A stretch of 64,000 bases of DNA from Actinospica robiniae DSM 44927 (GTDB lineage Bacteria > Actinomycetota > Actinomycetes > Streptomycetales > Catenulisporaceae): contig NZ_KI632511.1 of the NCBI RefSeq assembly GCF_000504285.1, forward strand, positions 6,740,154-6,804,153, written 5' to 3'. Of the stretch, positions 40,830-49,016 are shown in pieces (position 1 is the first letter of the stretch; each line of letters opens with the position of its first letter). The translations under genes and the position numbers were made by a program. The notes below the pieces were generated by a model. It saw only the letters and a program-made list of their open reading frames with translations, was not told where the DNA came from and made no database searches.

Positions 40830-41776
40830 CCATCGATGTAGCCACGCTGCTCGGCCGCGCGCGGGAAGGCGACCCGCGCGCGGTCGCGCGGTTGATCTCC
40901 CAGGTCGAGAACGGCGCGCCGCAGCTGCGCGAGATCCTGGCGGCGCTCAGTGCGTACGCGGGTTCGGCGTATCTGGTCGGCCTGACCGGCTCGCCCGGCG
41001 TGGGCAAGTCCACCACCACGAACGCGCTGGTGGCCGAGTACCGGGCCCGGGGCAAGCGGGTCGGCGTGCTGGCGGTGGACCCGTCCTCGCCGTTCTCCGG
41101 CGGCGCGCTGCTCGGCGACCGGGTGCGGATGCAGGACCACGCCACCGACCCGGAGGTCTTCATCCGCTCGATGGCCTCGCGCGGCCACCTCGGCGGGCTG
41201 GCCGCGGCCACCCCGCAGGCGGCGCGGGTGCTCGAGGCGGCGGGCTGCGAGGTGATCCTGATCGAGACGGTCGGGGTGGGCCAGTCCGAGGTGGAGATCG
41301 CCTCGGCGGCGGACACCTCGGTGGTGCTGCTCGCGCCCGGCATGGGCGACGGCATCCAGGCGGCGAAGGCCGGGATCCTGGAGATCGGCGACGTCTACGT
41401 GGTGAACAAGGCCGACCGGGACGGCGCGGATGCCACCGCGCGCGAGCTCAACCACATGCTCGCGCTCGGCGAGCGGCGCAATCCGGGCGACTGGCGCCAG
41501 CCGATCGTCAAGACGGTCGCCGCGCGCAACGAGGGCGTGGTCGAGGTGGTCGAGGCGCTGGAGAAGCACCGCGCCTACCTGGCCGAGACCGGCGGGCTGC
41601 AGGCGCGCCGGGTGGCCCGGGCCGCCGCGGAGGTCGAGGCCATCGCGCTGGGAGTGCTGCGCACGCGCTACGGCTCGGTGCACAGCGAGAACGACTCCCC
41701 GCTGCGCCGCCTCGCCGAGCGGGTTGCGGCCGGGGAACTCGATCCGTTCACGGCGGCCGACGAACTGCTGGCCTGA
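40826..41776 (+). CDS. meaB: MeaB-type GTPase chaperone of B12-dependent acyl-CoA mutases
   Basis: The product is 316 residues. The P-loop is GSPGVGKST (55-63); [20 protein letters not shown] and [14 protein letters not shown] follow, then [20 protein letters not shown] (switch) and [14 protein letters not shown] (NKAD). MeaB proteins gate cofactor loading and protect methylmalonyl-CoA, ethylmalonyl-CoA or isobutyryl-CoA mutase. GTG at 40826 overlaps the thiolase stop, so it is translated together with thl. The likely client in this window is IcmA (49017-50681); other mutases may lie outside. Confidence 0.93.
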   Translation: MTIDVATLLGRAREGDPRAVARLISQVENGAPQLREILAALSAYAGSAYLVGLTGSPGVGKSTTTNALVAEYRARGKRVGVLAVDPSSPFSGGALLGDRVRMQDHATDPEVFIRSMASRGHLGGLAAATPQAARVLEAAGCEVILIETVGVGQSEVEIASAADTSVVLLAPGMGDGIQAAKAGILEIGDVYVVNKADRDGADATARELNHMLALGERRNPGDWRQPIVKTVAARNEGVVEVVEALEKHRAYLAETGGLQARRVARAAAEVEAIALGVLRTRYGSVHSENDSPLRRLAERVAAGELDPFTAADELLA

Positions 41777-41840
41777 CGCGCCGGGACGTTCAGCTGCAGG
41801 CCGCTCGGCCGCTCGGCCGCAGCGCCGGAGCGCCGGAGCG

Positions 41841-42371
41841 TCAGCGGGCCTGTTCGGCCTCGGCCTCGGCGCACTCGACCTCTGCCCGGGCGTTGGCGCA
41901 TCCGGTCGCCGGCGACTCGTCGAGCCGGTCGGCCACCTTGCGCTGGACGTCGAGCAGCATCTGCACCTGCTCCGGCGTGAGCAGGTCGAAGAACAACTCG
42001 CGCACGTCCTCGACGTGCTCGGGAGCGGCTTCGCGCAGCAGCGCCCAGCCCGCCTCGGTCAGTTCCGCCCACTGGCCGCGGCGGTCGTCAGGGCACTGCG
42101 TCCGCATGACCAGCCCGGCCTGCTCCATGCGGCCGATCTGGTGCGAGAGCCGGCTCTTGGACAGCTGGGTGCGCTGCGCGAGCTCGGTCATGCGCAGGCG
42201 GCGTTCGGCGGATTCCGAGACCTCGACCATGACCTGATAGTCCGTCATGCTCAGGCCGTAGCGTTCGTGCAGACGGTCCTCGAGGTGGGCGGGCAGCAGC
42301 CGCATCACCTTCAGCCAGCTGCGCCACACCGCCTGCTCGGTCTCGTCCAGCCAGCGGGGGGTAGTACTCAT
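41841..42371 (-). CDS. MarR-family regulator next to meaB
   Basis: The product is 176 residues. The winged helix is LRMTELAQRTQLSKSRLSHQIGRM with the wing MRTQCPDDRRGQWAELTEAG, flanked by dimerisation helices; the last 25 residues are Ala/Glu-rich and nonconserved. It is convergent with meaB. Its promoter is clear and leaderless: TTGAAG and TACCAT on the minus strand 17 bases apart, with transcription starting at about the ATG. Two operators overlap this promoter: a 14-base palindrome typical of MarR autoregulation and a copy of the acyl-CoA motif. It may therefore be the regulator of the acyl-CoA genes, or one of their co-regulated targets. Confidence 0.88.
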   Translation of the reverse strand: MSTTPRWLDETEQAVWRSWLKVMRLLPAHLEDRLHERYGLSMTDYQVMVEVSESAERRLRMTELAQRTQLSKSRLSHQIGRMEQAGLVMRTQCPDDRRGQWAELTEAGWALLREAAPEHVEDVRELFFDLLTPEQVQMLLDVQRKVADRLDESPATGCANARAEVECAEAEAEQAR

Positions 42372-42377
42372 AGCTCC

Positions 42378-42407
42378 ATGGTACTCGTCGGTAGTTTAAG
42401 CTTCAAC
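42378..42407 (-). promoter_or_regulatory. Leaderless marR promoter with two overlapping operators
   Basis: Minus strand: -35 TTGAAG (42406-42401), 17-base spacer, -10 TACCAT (42383-42378), then 6 bases to the ATG at 42371. GTTGAAGCTTAAAC (42407-42394) is a near-perfect palindrome covering the -35. TACCGACGAGTA (42393-42382) covers the spacer and -10. Confidence 0.6.
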
Positions 42408-43307
42408 AATGCCGGGGGCGGGCTCCACCGGGTCGGGCGCGAGGGCCTGGGCCGAGGAGCCGCGCGCCGGGCCGCTGAGCACGGTGGTCGGCTCCGGCAG
42501 CGCGGTCGGCACGGTGATCGTGTCCGGCTTCAAGCCGGCCGGCTCGGGCACGCCGAGCTCGCGCTCGGGCAGCATCTCCGCGAGCAGCGACTCGCTGTTG
42601 AGCTGCGCCTCGTAGGCCAGGCCGCCGCCGCGCAGCCCGAAAAGGCGCTTGGTCAGCAGCAGGTAGAGCACCGCGAGCACGTTCAGGGCGAAGGTGGCGA
42701 TCTTGAACTTGGTCGCGTGCTCGGACAGCTCGTAGATCTCGACCGGCAGGAACAGCGCCGTGGCCACCGCCGCGAAGTACTCGCCCCAGCGCTTGGCCAG
42801 CCACAGGCCGACCGCCTCGATCGCCTCGATCAGCGCGTACACGCCCAGCGCCGCGGCCGCGGCGTCCAGGGTGGAGGCCTTATAGGTGAACAGCTTGCGT
42901 ATCGTCGTGACCACGGACGAGTTGTCCAGGTCGTAGCCGTAGTGCTGGGCGGCGGGCTTGAATATGGTCAGGTTCCGCTCGAACAGGTCCTGCAGCGCGT
43001 GCTGGGAGTTGGAGAACTTCCACACCGCGAACGCGCCGAGCGCGACCAGGAAGAACCGGAAGACCCGCTCCACCGCGAGCAGCCGCATGATCAGCCGGGA
43101 GCGCAGGGCCTTGCCGCGCGGCGGGCGCGGCGCCTCGTCCGCCGGGCCGGTCGAGGTGGGCACATCCAGGACGAAATCCCCGCAGCGCAGGCAGCGCCAT
43201 GCCGTCCCCAGTGCCGTGTCGGCCCGCACGAGAGCCCGAATATCGGGTTCCACAGGCTCGTAGAGCACATGACCGCTGCGTGAACAGCCCCTCCGGTTCC
43301 AGTCCAT
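42396..43307 (-). CDS. DUF2127 membrane protein with N-terminal zinc-ribbon-like segment
   Basis: The product is 303 residues. The N-terminus MDWNRRGCSRSGHV and WRCLRCGDFVLD supply Cys/His pairs that could bind zinc. Four transmembrane helices follow (LLAVERVFRFFLVALGAFAV; DAAAAALGVYALIEAIEAVG; YFAAVATALFLPVEIYELS; IATFALNVLAVLYLLLT), then a 70-residue Pro/Glu-rich tail. This is DUF2127 with the actinomycete N-terminal extension; function unknown. ATG at 43307 is chosen because homologues begin MDWNRRGC; an upstream in-frame ATG at 43337 exists. Its stop codon lies inside the operator region of marR. Confidence 0.75.
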   Translation of the reverse strand: MDWNRRGCSRSGHVLYEPVEPDIRALVRADTALGTAWRCLRCGDFVLDVPTSTGPADEAPRPPRGKALRSRLIMRLLAVERVFRFFLVALGAFAVWKFSNSQHALQDLFERNLTIFKPAAQHYGYDLDNSSVVTTIRKLFTYKASTLDAAAAALGVYALIEAIEAVGLWLAKRWGEYFAAVATALFLPVEIYELSEHATKFKIATFALNVLAVLYLLLTKRLFGLRGGGLAYEAQLNSESLLAEMLPERELGVPEPAGLKPDTITVPTALPEPTTVLSGPARGSSAQALAPDPVEPAPGIVEA

Positions 43308-43411
43308 ACGCCTTAGCCTAAACGGCTCGGCCGACAATGTGACGCGTCTAACCCCGCCCGTACCCCGACGCGTGGAAATCTTGCCGACCTGCCGTCGGTA
43401 AGCTTGCGTCC

Positions 43412-43738
43412 ATGCGTACTCGCGATCTGTTCTCCCGCCTGTTCGTCCCGGTGTCCCTGGCCGAGGGCGTCTCCTTCCTGGTGCTGCTGTTCGTCGCCGT
43501 GCCGCTGCAGGTCTTCGGTCACCACCAGAAGCCCGTGCAGATCTTCGGCATGCTGCACGGCCTGCTGTTCGTCGCCTATGTGATGCTCGCCGCCTACGGC
43601 TACCTGCAGCGCAAGTGGACCCCCAAGCACCTGGTCTGGGTTCTGGTCATGGCAGTGCTCCCGACCGGCGCTTTCTTCGCCGAGCGCGCGGTCAAGAACG
43701 AGGCGCCGGCCGATGCGGCGCAACCGGTCGCCGCGTAG
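43412..43738 (+). CDS. DUF3817 small membrane protein
   Basis: The product is 108 residues with three transmembrane helices (FVPVSLAEGVSFLVLLFVAV; GMLHGLLFVAYVMLAAYGYL; HLVWVLVMAVLPTGAFFAE). AEG.SFL near the start and GMLHGLLFVAY are the DUF3817 signature, and the ending PTGAFFAERAVKNE is also typical. The function is unknown. It is divergent from the DUF2127 gene and 145 bases ahead of ilvD. Confidence 0.85.
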   Translation: MRTRDLFSRLFVPVSLAEGVSFLVLLFVAVPLQVFGHHQKPVQIFGMLHGLLFVAYVMLAAYGYLQRKWTPKHLVWVLVMAVLPTGAFFAERAVKNEAPADAAQPVAA

Positions 43739-43883
43739 CGACGGCGTTTCGCATCTTGCATACCGGGACGGCTGTTCCGCGCCCCGGACAAGGTGGGAGA
43801 CTCGGTAGCGCCGCGCCGATGCCGCCGAGACGACGTCGGGGCGCGTGAAGCGAGACGAACTTGCGAGAACGGAGTGATCCGCG

Positions 43884-45749
43884 ATGCCTGCTCTGCGGTC
43901 CCGGACTTCGACCCACGGGCGCAACATGGCCGGTGCTCGCGCGCTATGGCGCGCCACCGGGATGACCGACGCCGACTTCGGCAAGCCGATCGTGGCGATC
44001 GCCAACTCCTTCACCCAGTTCGTACCCGGCCACGTGCACCTCAGAAACGTCGGCGAGATCGTGGCCGAGTCGGTGCACGAGGCGGGCGGCGTCGCCAAGG
44101 AGTTCAACACCATCGCCGTGGACGACGGCATCGCCATGGGCCACGGCGGCATGCTCTACTCGTTGCCCTCGCGCGAGCTGATCGCCGACGCGGTCGAGTA
44201 CATGGTCAACGCGCACTGCGCGGACGTGCTGGTGTGCATCTCCAACTGCGACAAGATCACCCCGGGCATGCTCATGGCCGCGCTGCGGCTGAACATCCCG
44301 ACCGTGTTCGTCTCCGGCGGCCCGATGGAGGCCGGCAAGGCGCACATCCGCGAGGGCGTGGCCTACGACAAGCTCGACCTGATCGACGCGATGTCCGCGG
44401 CCGCCGACGAGAAGGTCTCCGACGACACCCTGGGTACCATCGAGCGCTCGGCCTGTCCGACCTGCGGCTCCTGCTCCGGGATGTTCACCGCCAACTCGAT
44501 GAACTGCCTGGTCGAGGCGCTCGGCCTGGGCCTGCCCGGCAACGGCTCGGTGCTGGCCACGCACGCCAAGCGCCGCGCGCTGTTCGAGCGGGCCGGCTCG
44601 CTGGCCGTGGAACTGGCCGGGCGCTACTACGGCCAGGACGACGAATCGGTGCTCCCGCGCTCCATCGCCACCCCGGCCGCGTTCAGCAACGCCATGGCCA
44701 TGGACGTGGCCATGGGCGGGTCCACCAACACGGTGCTGCACCTGCTCGCGGCCGCGCAGGAGGCCGGCGTCGGCTTCGGGCTGAAGGAGATCGACGAGAC
44801 CTCGCGCCGCGTCCCGTGCATCGTGAAGGTCGCGCCGAACAAGGCCTCGGCCGACAAGACGTATTACATGGAGGACGTGCACCGGGCCGGCGGCATCCCG
44901 GCCATCCTCGGCGAGCTCAGCCGAGCCGGCCTCCTGGACGAGGCCGTGCACGCGGTGCACGCGCCGAGCCTGACCGCCTGGCTGGACGAGTGGGACGTGC
45001 GCGGCGGGCAGCCGTCCGAGGCCGCGGTGGAGCTCTTCCACGCCGCGCCCGGCGGGGTGCGCACCACCGAGCCGTTCTCCACCGAGAACCGCTGGGACAA
45101 GCTGGACGTCGACGCCGCGGGCGGCTGCGTGCGCGACCTCGAGCACGCCTACACCAAGGACGGCGGCCTGGCCGTGCTCTGGGGCAACCTGGCCGCGGAC
45201 GGCGCGGTGGTCAAGACCGCGGGCGTGGCCGAGGAGATCTGGAACTTCCGCGGCCCGGCCCGCGTGTTCGAGTCGCAGGAGCAGGCCGTCGAGGCGATCA
45301 TGAACAACCGGATCGTCGCTGGCGACGTGGTGGTCATCCGCTACGAGGGACCCAAGGGCGGCCCGGGCATGCAGGAGATGCTCTACCCGACCGCGTTCCT
45401 CAAGGGCAAGGGCCTCGGCGCCAAGTGCGCGCTGATCACCGACGGCCGGTTCTCCGGCGGCACCTCGGGCCTGTCCATCGGCCACATCTCGCCCGAGGCC
45501 GCGGCCGGCGGCACGATCGCGCTGGTCGAGGAGGGCGACACGGTGGCCATCGACATCCGCACCCGCGCGCTCGAGCTCGAGGTCCCGGCCGAGGTGCTGG
45601 CCGAGCGCCGGGCCGCGATCGAGGCCGCGGGCGGCTTCCGGCCGAAGGAGCGCGACCGGCCGGTCTCGCTCGCGCTCAAGGCGTACGCGCTGCTGGCCAC
45701 CTCGGCGGCCACCGGAGCGGTGCGCGACCGGGCCCTGCTCGAGGGCTAG
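43884..45749 (+). CDS. ilvD: Dihydroxy-acid dehydratase
   Basis: The product is 621 residues, family length. It dehydrates 2,3-dihydroxy-isovalerate and 2,3-dihydroxy-3-methylvalerate to the 2-keto acids in valine, leucine and isoleucine synthesis. Iron-sulfur cluster cysteines are in [20 protein letters not shown] and [40 protein letters not shown] and [20 protein letters not shown] complete the signature. ATG at 43884 has CGGAG 9 bases upstream. The branched 2-keto acids it makes are also precursors of isobutyryl-CoA, the substrate of IcmA in this window. Confidence 0.95.
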   Translation: MPALRSRTSTHGRNMAGARALWRATGMTDADFGKPIVAIANSFTQFVPGHVHLRNVGEIVAESVHEAGGVAKEFNTIAVDDGIAMGHGGMLYSLPSRELIADAVEYMVNAHCADVLVCISNCDKITPGMLMAALRLNIPTVFVSGGPMEAGKAHIREGVAYDKLDLIDAMSAAADEKVSDDTLGTIERSACPTCGSCSGMFTANSMNCLVEALGLGLPGNGSVLATHAKRRALFERAGSLAVELAGRYYGQDDESVLPRSIATPAAFSNAMAMDVAMGGSTNTVLHLLAAAQEAGVGFGLKEIDETSRRVPCIVKVAPNKASADKTYYMEDVHRAGGIPAILGELSRAGLLDEAVHAVHAPSLTAWLDEWDVRGGQPSEAAVELFHAAPGGVRTTEPFSTENRWDKLDVDAAGGCVRDLEHAYTKDGGLAVLWGNLAADGAVVKTAGVAEEIWNFRGPARVFESQEQAVEAIMNNRIVAGDVVVIRYEGPKGGPGMQEMLYPTAFLKGKGLGAKCALITDGRFSGGTSGLSIGHISPEAAAGGTIALVEEGDTVAIDIRTRALELEVPAEVLAERRAAIEAAGGFRPKERDRPVSLALKAYALLATSAATGAVRDRALLEG

Positions 45750-45790
45750 GCCCGCCGCAGAGCAAGCAAACGGCTGGACGGGATTCGCAC

Positions 45791-46282
45791 GTGCTCTCCT
45801 TCGACCCGGTGCAGCGGGCCTTCGAGCTCTGGCAGGAACGCTGGGGCGAGTCGAGCTCCATGCGAGCGGTGACCTCGCTGATGCGGGCGCACCAGTTGGT
45901 CCTCGCCGAGGTGGACGCGATAGTCAAGCCGTACGGCCTGACCTTCGCCCGCTACGAGGCGCTGGTGCTGCTCGTGTTCAGCCGCCAGGGCGCGCTGCCG
46001 CTGTCCAAGATCGGGGAGCGGCTGCAGGTACACCCGACGTCGGTGACGAACATCGTCGACCGGCTGGAGAAGTCGGGGCTGGTCACCCGCCGCCCCAATC
46101 CGCTCGACGGCCGCGGCGTCCTGGCCGAGATCACCGACGAGGGTCGCGAGATGGTCGAGCAGGCCACCACCGACCTGATGCGGGCCGATTTCGGCCTGGC
46201 CGCGCTCAGCTCGACGCAGCACGACAGCCTGTTCGACACGTTCAGGGTGCTGCGGCACTCGGCCGGCGACTTCGAGGACTGA
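45791..46282 (+). CDS. MarR-family regulator downstream of ilvD
   Basis: The product is 163 residues. The winged HTH is LPLSKIGERLQVHPTSVTNI with VDRLEKSGLVTRRPNPLDGR and the wing GVLAEITDEGREMV. Helices before and after form the dimer. GTG at 45791 has ACGGGA upstream; the long open frame before it overlaps ilvD in another phase and is not coding. It lies 41 bases after ilvD in the same direction and may be co-transcribed. Its ligand and targets are unknown. It ends 10 bases before the convergent kinase gene. Confidence 0.85.
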   Translation: MLSFDPVQRAFELWQERWGESSSMRAVTSLMRAHQLVLAEVDAIVKPYGLTFARYEALVLLVFSRQGALPLSKIGERLQVHPTSVTNIVDRLEKSGLVTRRPNPLDGRGVLAEITDEGREMVEQATTDLMRADFGLAALSSTQHDSLFDTFRVLRHSAGDFED

Positions 46283-46292
46283 GGCGGAGCCC

Positions 46293-48212
46293 TCAGGTGA
46301 CCTTGCCGGTGGTCGAGTCGTAGGTGTAGGTGGCCGAGCACTTCTTGTCCTCCGCCTCGGCGGTGTTCCAGACACAGATCTTCTCGCTGAGCGTCCAGGC
46401 GCCCCAGAAGAAGCAGCTGCCGCACGGATAATCCGAGTTCGTGTTGCCGTTCGACGCCGTGAAGGTCTGAGTGGTCGGACCGCTCGTGACGGACGAGGTC
46501 TGCGTCACCGATTCTTCGCAGCCCGCCGGGTTCCCAGCCGAGACGGTGGCCTTGAAGAACGAACTGCCGTACTCGAGCCAGCCTTCGCAGTTGTCCACGG
46601 TGACGGTGGATCCGCTCACGTAGCCCGAATCGCCGCCGGGGCCGGAGGGGCCGGTGGTCTTCGTTCCGCCGCCGGAGCTCGGCGCGGTCGTCTTCGTCGT
46701 CCCGCCTCCGCCGGAGCCGCCACTGCCCGAGCCGCCGCTACCGGAACCGCCTCCGGTCGAGCCGCCGGTGCCCGTGGTCGTGCTCTTCTTCGGCGCGGCG
46801 GACGAGCTCTTGGCCGACGGCGACGGCTTCGTCGAGGCTTCGGGTGAGCCCGAGCTCCTGGCAGTGGCGGTGTCTGACACGCCGGAGGCGGACGCTGCGC
46901 CGGTGGTGACGATCTTGGAGCCGTCGTTGCCGCCTGACGCGCTGTTATTGGTCCAGGGGGCTATCGCGAAGAGGGTTCCCGTCGTGCCGCCGAGCACGAG
47001 CAGCAGGGGCAGCAGGAGCGTCAGGGTTTTACGCGAGCGGCGGGGCCGACGTGGGCCGATCGGGCTCGGCCCGGGTATGACCTCGAGCGGGGCCGGGTTC
47101 TTGGGCGGGATCGGCTCGGTCTCGGCTTGTGCGCTGGCATCGACGTCCGCCTCGACATCTGCCTCGGCGTTCGCGTTCTCGGCGGCGGGCTGCGGCTCGG
47201 GCGGCACCGGCGTCGGCAGCTGCCCCAGCTCGCCGATCCACGACGACTCCAGCTCCGTCCCGTCGAACTCCGCGACCGGGGCCGCCGCGGCGAAGGCGCG
47301 GCGCTCGGCTATCCGCCCCGCCGTGACCCGCGGCCAGGCGACCGGGCCGGGCAGGGTGTTGGCGGAAGCGAAGGAGACCAGTTCCGCGGCGCTCGGGCGG
47401 TCAGCCGGGTCTTTGGCCAGGCAGGACTCCACGAGCGCGGCGAGCGCCGGGTCGGCAGCCTGAAGCGCGGAGAGGTCGGGGTCCTGATGCACGATCCGGT
47501 AGAACACGTCGTGGCCGGACCCCTCGCCGAAGGGCGGCAGGCCGGCGGCGGCGAAGGACAGGACGCCGCCGAGGGAGAAGACGTCCACCGCGGGCGTCAG
47601 CGTGCGCTGAGCCTTGGCCTGCTCGGGCGCCATGAAGGCTGGAGTGCCCACGGCCACGCCCGTCGCCGTGACCGCGCTCTGATCCGCAGCGCGTGCGACG
47701 CCGAAGTCGATCAGCGTCACGCCGGAGTGGGTGAGCATGACGTTGGAGGGCTTGAGATCGCGGTGCATCATCGACAGGCTGTGCACGACGCGGAGGCGGT
47801 CGGCGAGCTCGCGCAGCAGCAGCCACAGCGACGGCCCGGGCAGTGAGCCGCCCTCGAGGTACACGGCTTCGTGCAGCGTGACGCCCGGGATGTATTCCGT
47901 GGCGAACCACGGCGGCCGCGCCGTCCGGTCCGCGGCGAGCAGCCGGGCGCTCACCCCGGCGGGCAGCCGGGCCTGGTTGTCGAGCTCCTGGCTGAAGTGC
48001 CGCAGGAAGTTCTGGTCCGCCGCGAGGTACGGCAGTACCCGCTTGACCGCCGTGTACCCGGTGGGCGCGAGGCCCAGGTAGACCCGCCCCATGCCGCCGG
48101 ATCCGAGCACGGCGCGCAGCGGGAACGCCCCGATCTTGCGCGGGTCCTCGGGCGCCAGCGGCTGTGCGCCGACCTGGCCGAACGGTAGGGCATCAGGGTC
48201 CTGAGCAGTCAC
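46293..48212 (-). CDS. Receptor-type Ser/Thr protein kinase with Cys-rich external domain
   Basis: The product is 639 residues. The kinase domain (about 30-280) is complete: LGSGGMGRVYLG, Lys57 (TAVKRVL), HRDLKPSN with Asp152, DFG at 169 and MAPEQAK. A Glu/Ala/Pro-rich juxtamembrane part is followed by one transmembrane helix (LTLLLPLLLVLGGTTGTLFA), a Gly/Ser/Thr-rich linker and an external domain of about 100 residues with six Cys (NCEGWLEYGSSFFKATVSAG; YPCGSCFFWGAW; EKICVWNTAEAEDKKCSATY). It senses something outside the cell and phosphorylates cytoplasmic proteins. GTG at 48212 lacks a clear ribosome-binding site. Confidence 0.88.
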   Translation of the reverse strand: MTAQDPDALPFGQVGAQPLAPEDPRKIGAFPLRAVLGSGGMGRVYLGLAPTGYTAVKRVLPYLAADQNFLRHFSQELDNQARLPAGVSARLLAADRTARPPWFATEYIPGVTLHEAVYLEGGSLPGPSLWLLLRELADRLRVVHSLSMMHRDLKPSNVMLTHSGVTLIDFGVARAADQSAVTATGVAVGTPAFMAPEQAKAQRTLTPAVDVFSLGGVLSFAAAGLPPFGEGSGHDVFYRIVHQDPDLSALQAADPALAALVESCLAKDPADRPSAAELVSFASANTLPGPVAWPRVTAGRIAERRAFAAAAPVAEFDGTELESSWIGELGQLPTPVPPEPQPAAENANAEADVEADVDASAQAETEPIPPKNPAPLEVIPGPSPIGPRRPRRSRKTLTLLLPLLLVLGGTTGTLFAIAPWTNNSASGGNDGSKIVTTGAASASGVSDTATARSSGSPEASTKPSPSAKSSSAAPKKSTTTGTGGSTGGGSGSGGSGSGGSGGGGTTKTTAPSSGGGTKTTGPSGPGGDSGYVSGSTVTVDNCEGWLEYGSSFFKATVSAGNPAGCEESVTQTSSVTSGPTTQTFTASNGNTNSDYPCGSCFFWGAWTLSEKICVWNTAEAEDKKCSATYTYDSTTGKVT

Positions 48213-48253
48213 GACCGGAGGCTATCAAAACCCTGCGGGGAGCGGTCCCGGCG

Positions 48254-48892
48254 TCAGTCCTCGGCCGGGCGGGCTGGAAAACGGGCGGAGTCGATCACGA
48301 CCGCGTCGAAGGGCTCTGGCAGCCGGAGCGGAGTGCCGAACTCGACGGCGCTCTCGGCGGTGTAGCGTTTTCCGTTGGGACCGGTGAAGACCGTCACGGT
48401 GGGACCGGACTCGGCATACGGATCGATGAGCAGGTACACCGGGACGAGACCTTTGGCATAGGCCTTGTACTTGCGCCCCCATTTGCGGTCGTCGTTGCCG
48501 TTGCTCGGTGAGGTGACCTCGACCACGAGCAGGGCCTGCCCGGACGGATTCTGCGTCGCCATCAGATCGGACCGGGGGACCGACAAAGGCAGGACCGTAA
48601 GGTCCGGCTGGGGGCAGTTCGACGCGTCAACGGAGAGCTCCAGCTTCTCCACGACCGCCCAGTCCTCCGGGATGTGCGGCAGCAACTGCCTCAGAACCGA
48701 TTGCACGAGCACGAGATGGATGTTGCGCGCCATCGGCGACACGATGATTTCCCCCCCGAGGATCTCCACTTTGCTGTGGTCGCCGAGTACGTCCTCGATG
48801 GCGGCGCGCTTCGCGGCCAGGTCGCCGTCGAGTGCATCCGCCGGTCGCCCCGAAAGTGTCACTGTCATACCTCTGAGTGTGGAAGTAGTCAC
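48254..48892 (-). CDS. Uma2-family (DUF820) putative endonuclease
   Basis: The product is 212 residues. It has the restriction-endonuclease-like core of Uma2 proteins: VEILGGEIIVSPMARNIHLV, then SVDASNCPQPDLTVLPLSV (PD), and LLVVEVTSPSNGNDDRKWGRKYKAYAKGLV with the E-x-(T)S...K motif, followed by VPVYLLIDPYA. The biochemical role is unknown; these genes are often present in many copies in actinomycetes and cyanobacteria. The start is GTG at 48892; an ATG at 48868 is an alternative. Confidence 0.8.
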   Translation of the reverse strand: MTTSTLRGMTVTLSGRPADALDGDLAAKRAAIEDVLGDHSKVEILGGEIIVSPMARNIHLVLVQSVLRQLLPHIPEDWAVVEKLELSVDASNCPQPDLTVLPLSVPRSDLMATQNPSGQALLVVEVTSPSNGNDDRKWGRKYKAYAKGLVPVYLLIDPYAESGPTVTVFTGPNGKRYTAESAVEFGTPLRLPEPFDAVVIDSARFPARPAED

Positions 48893-48988
48893 ATCTCGTG
48901 ATCAACCCGATCTCGCATTTCCACTCTATCGAGTGATCAAGGGCCCGACCAGGAACTCTCGCCGGCGTAGCGTGGCGCCGTCGACAGT

Positions 48989-49006
48989 TACTAGGACGTC
49001 CTAGTA
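48989..49006 (+). promoter_or_regulatory. Perfect 18-base palindrome upstream of icmA
   Basis: TACTAGGAC-GTCCTAGTA is exactly self-complementary and ends 10 bases before the icmA ATG. Its position across the start region suggests an operator. It keeps TACT/AGTA ends like the acyl-CoA motif but with a longer centre, so it is probably a different site. Confidence 0.6.
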
Positions 49007-49016
49007 CTTTGTACGT

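Noticed and set aside
41785-41825. Terminator between meaB and marR
   Set aside because: A GCTGC/GCAGC-type stem with a bulge can be drawn, but the GCCGCTCG repeats allow several competing foldings and the case is too weak to list.
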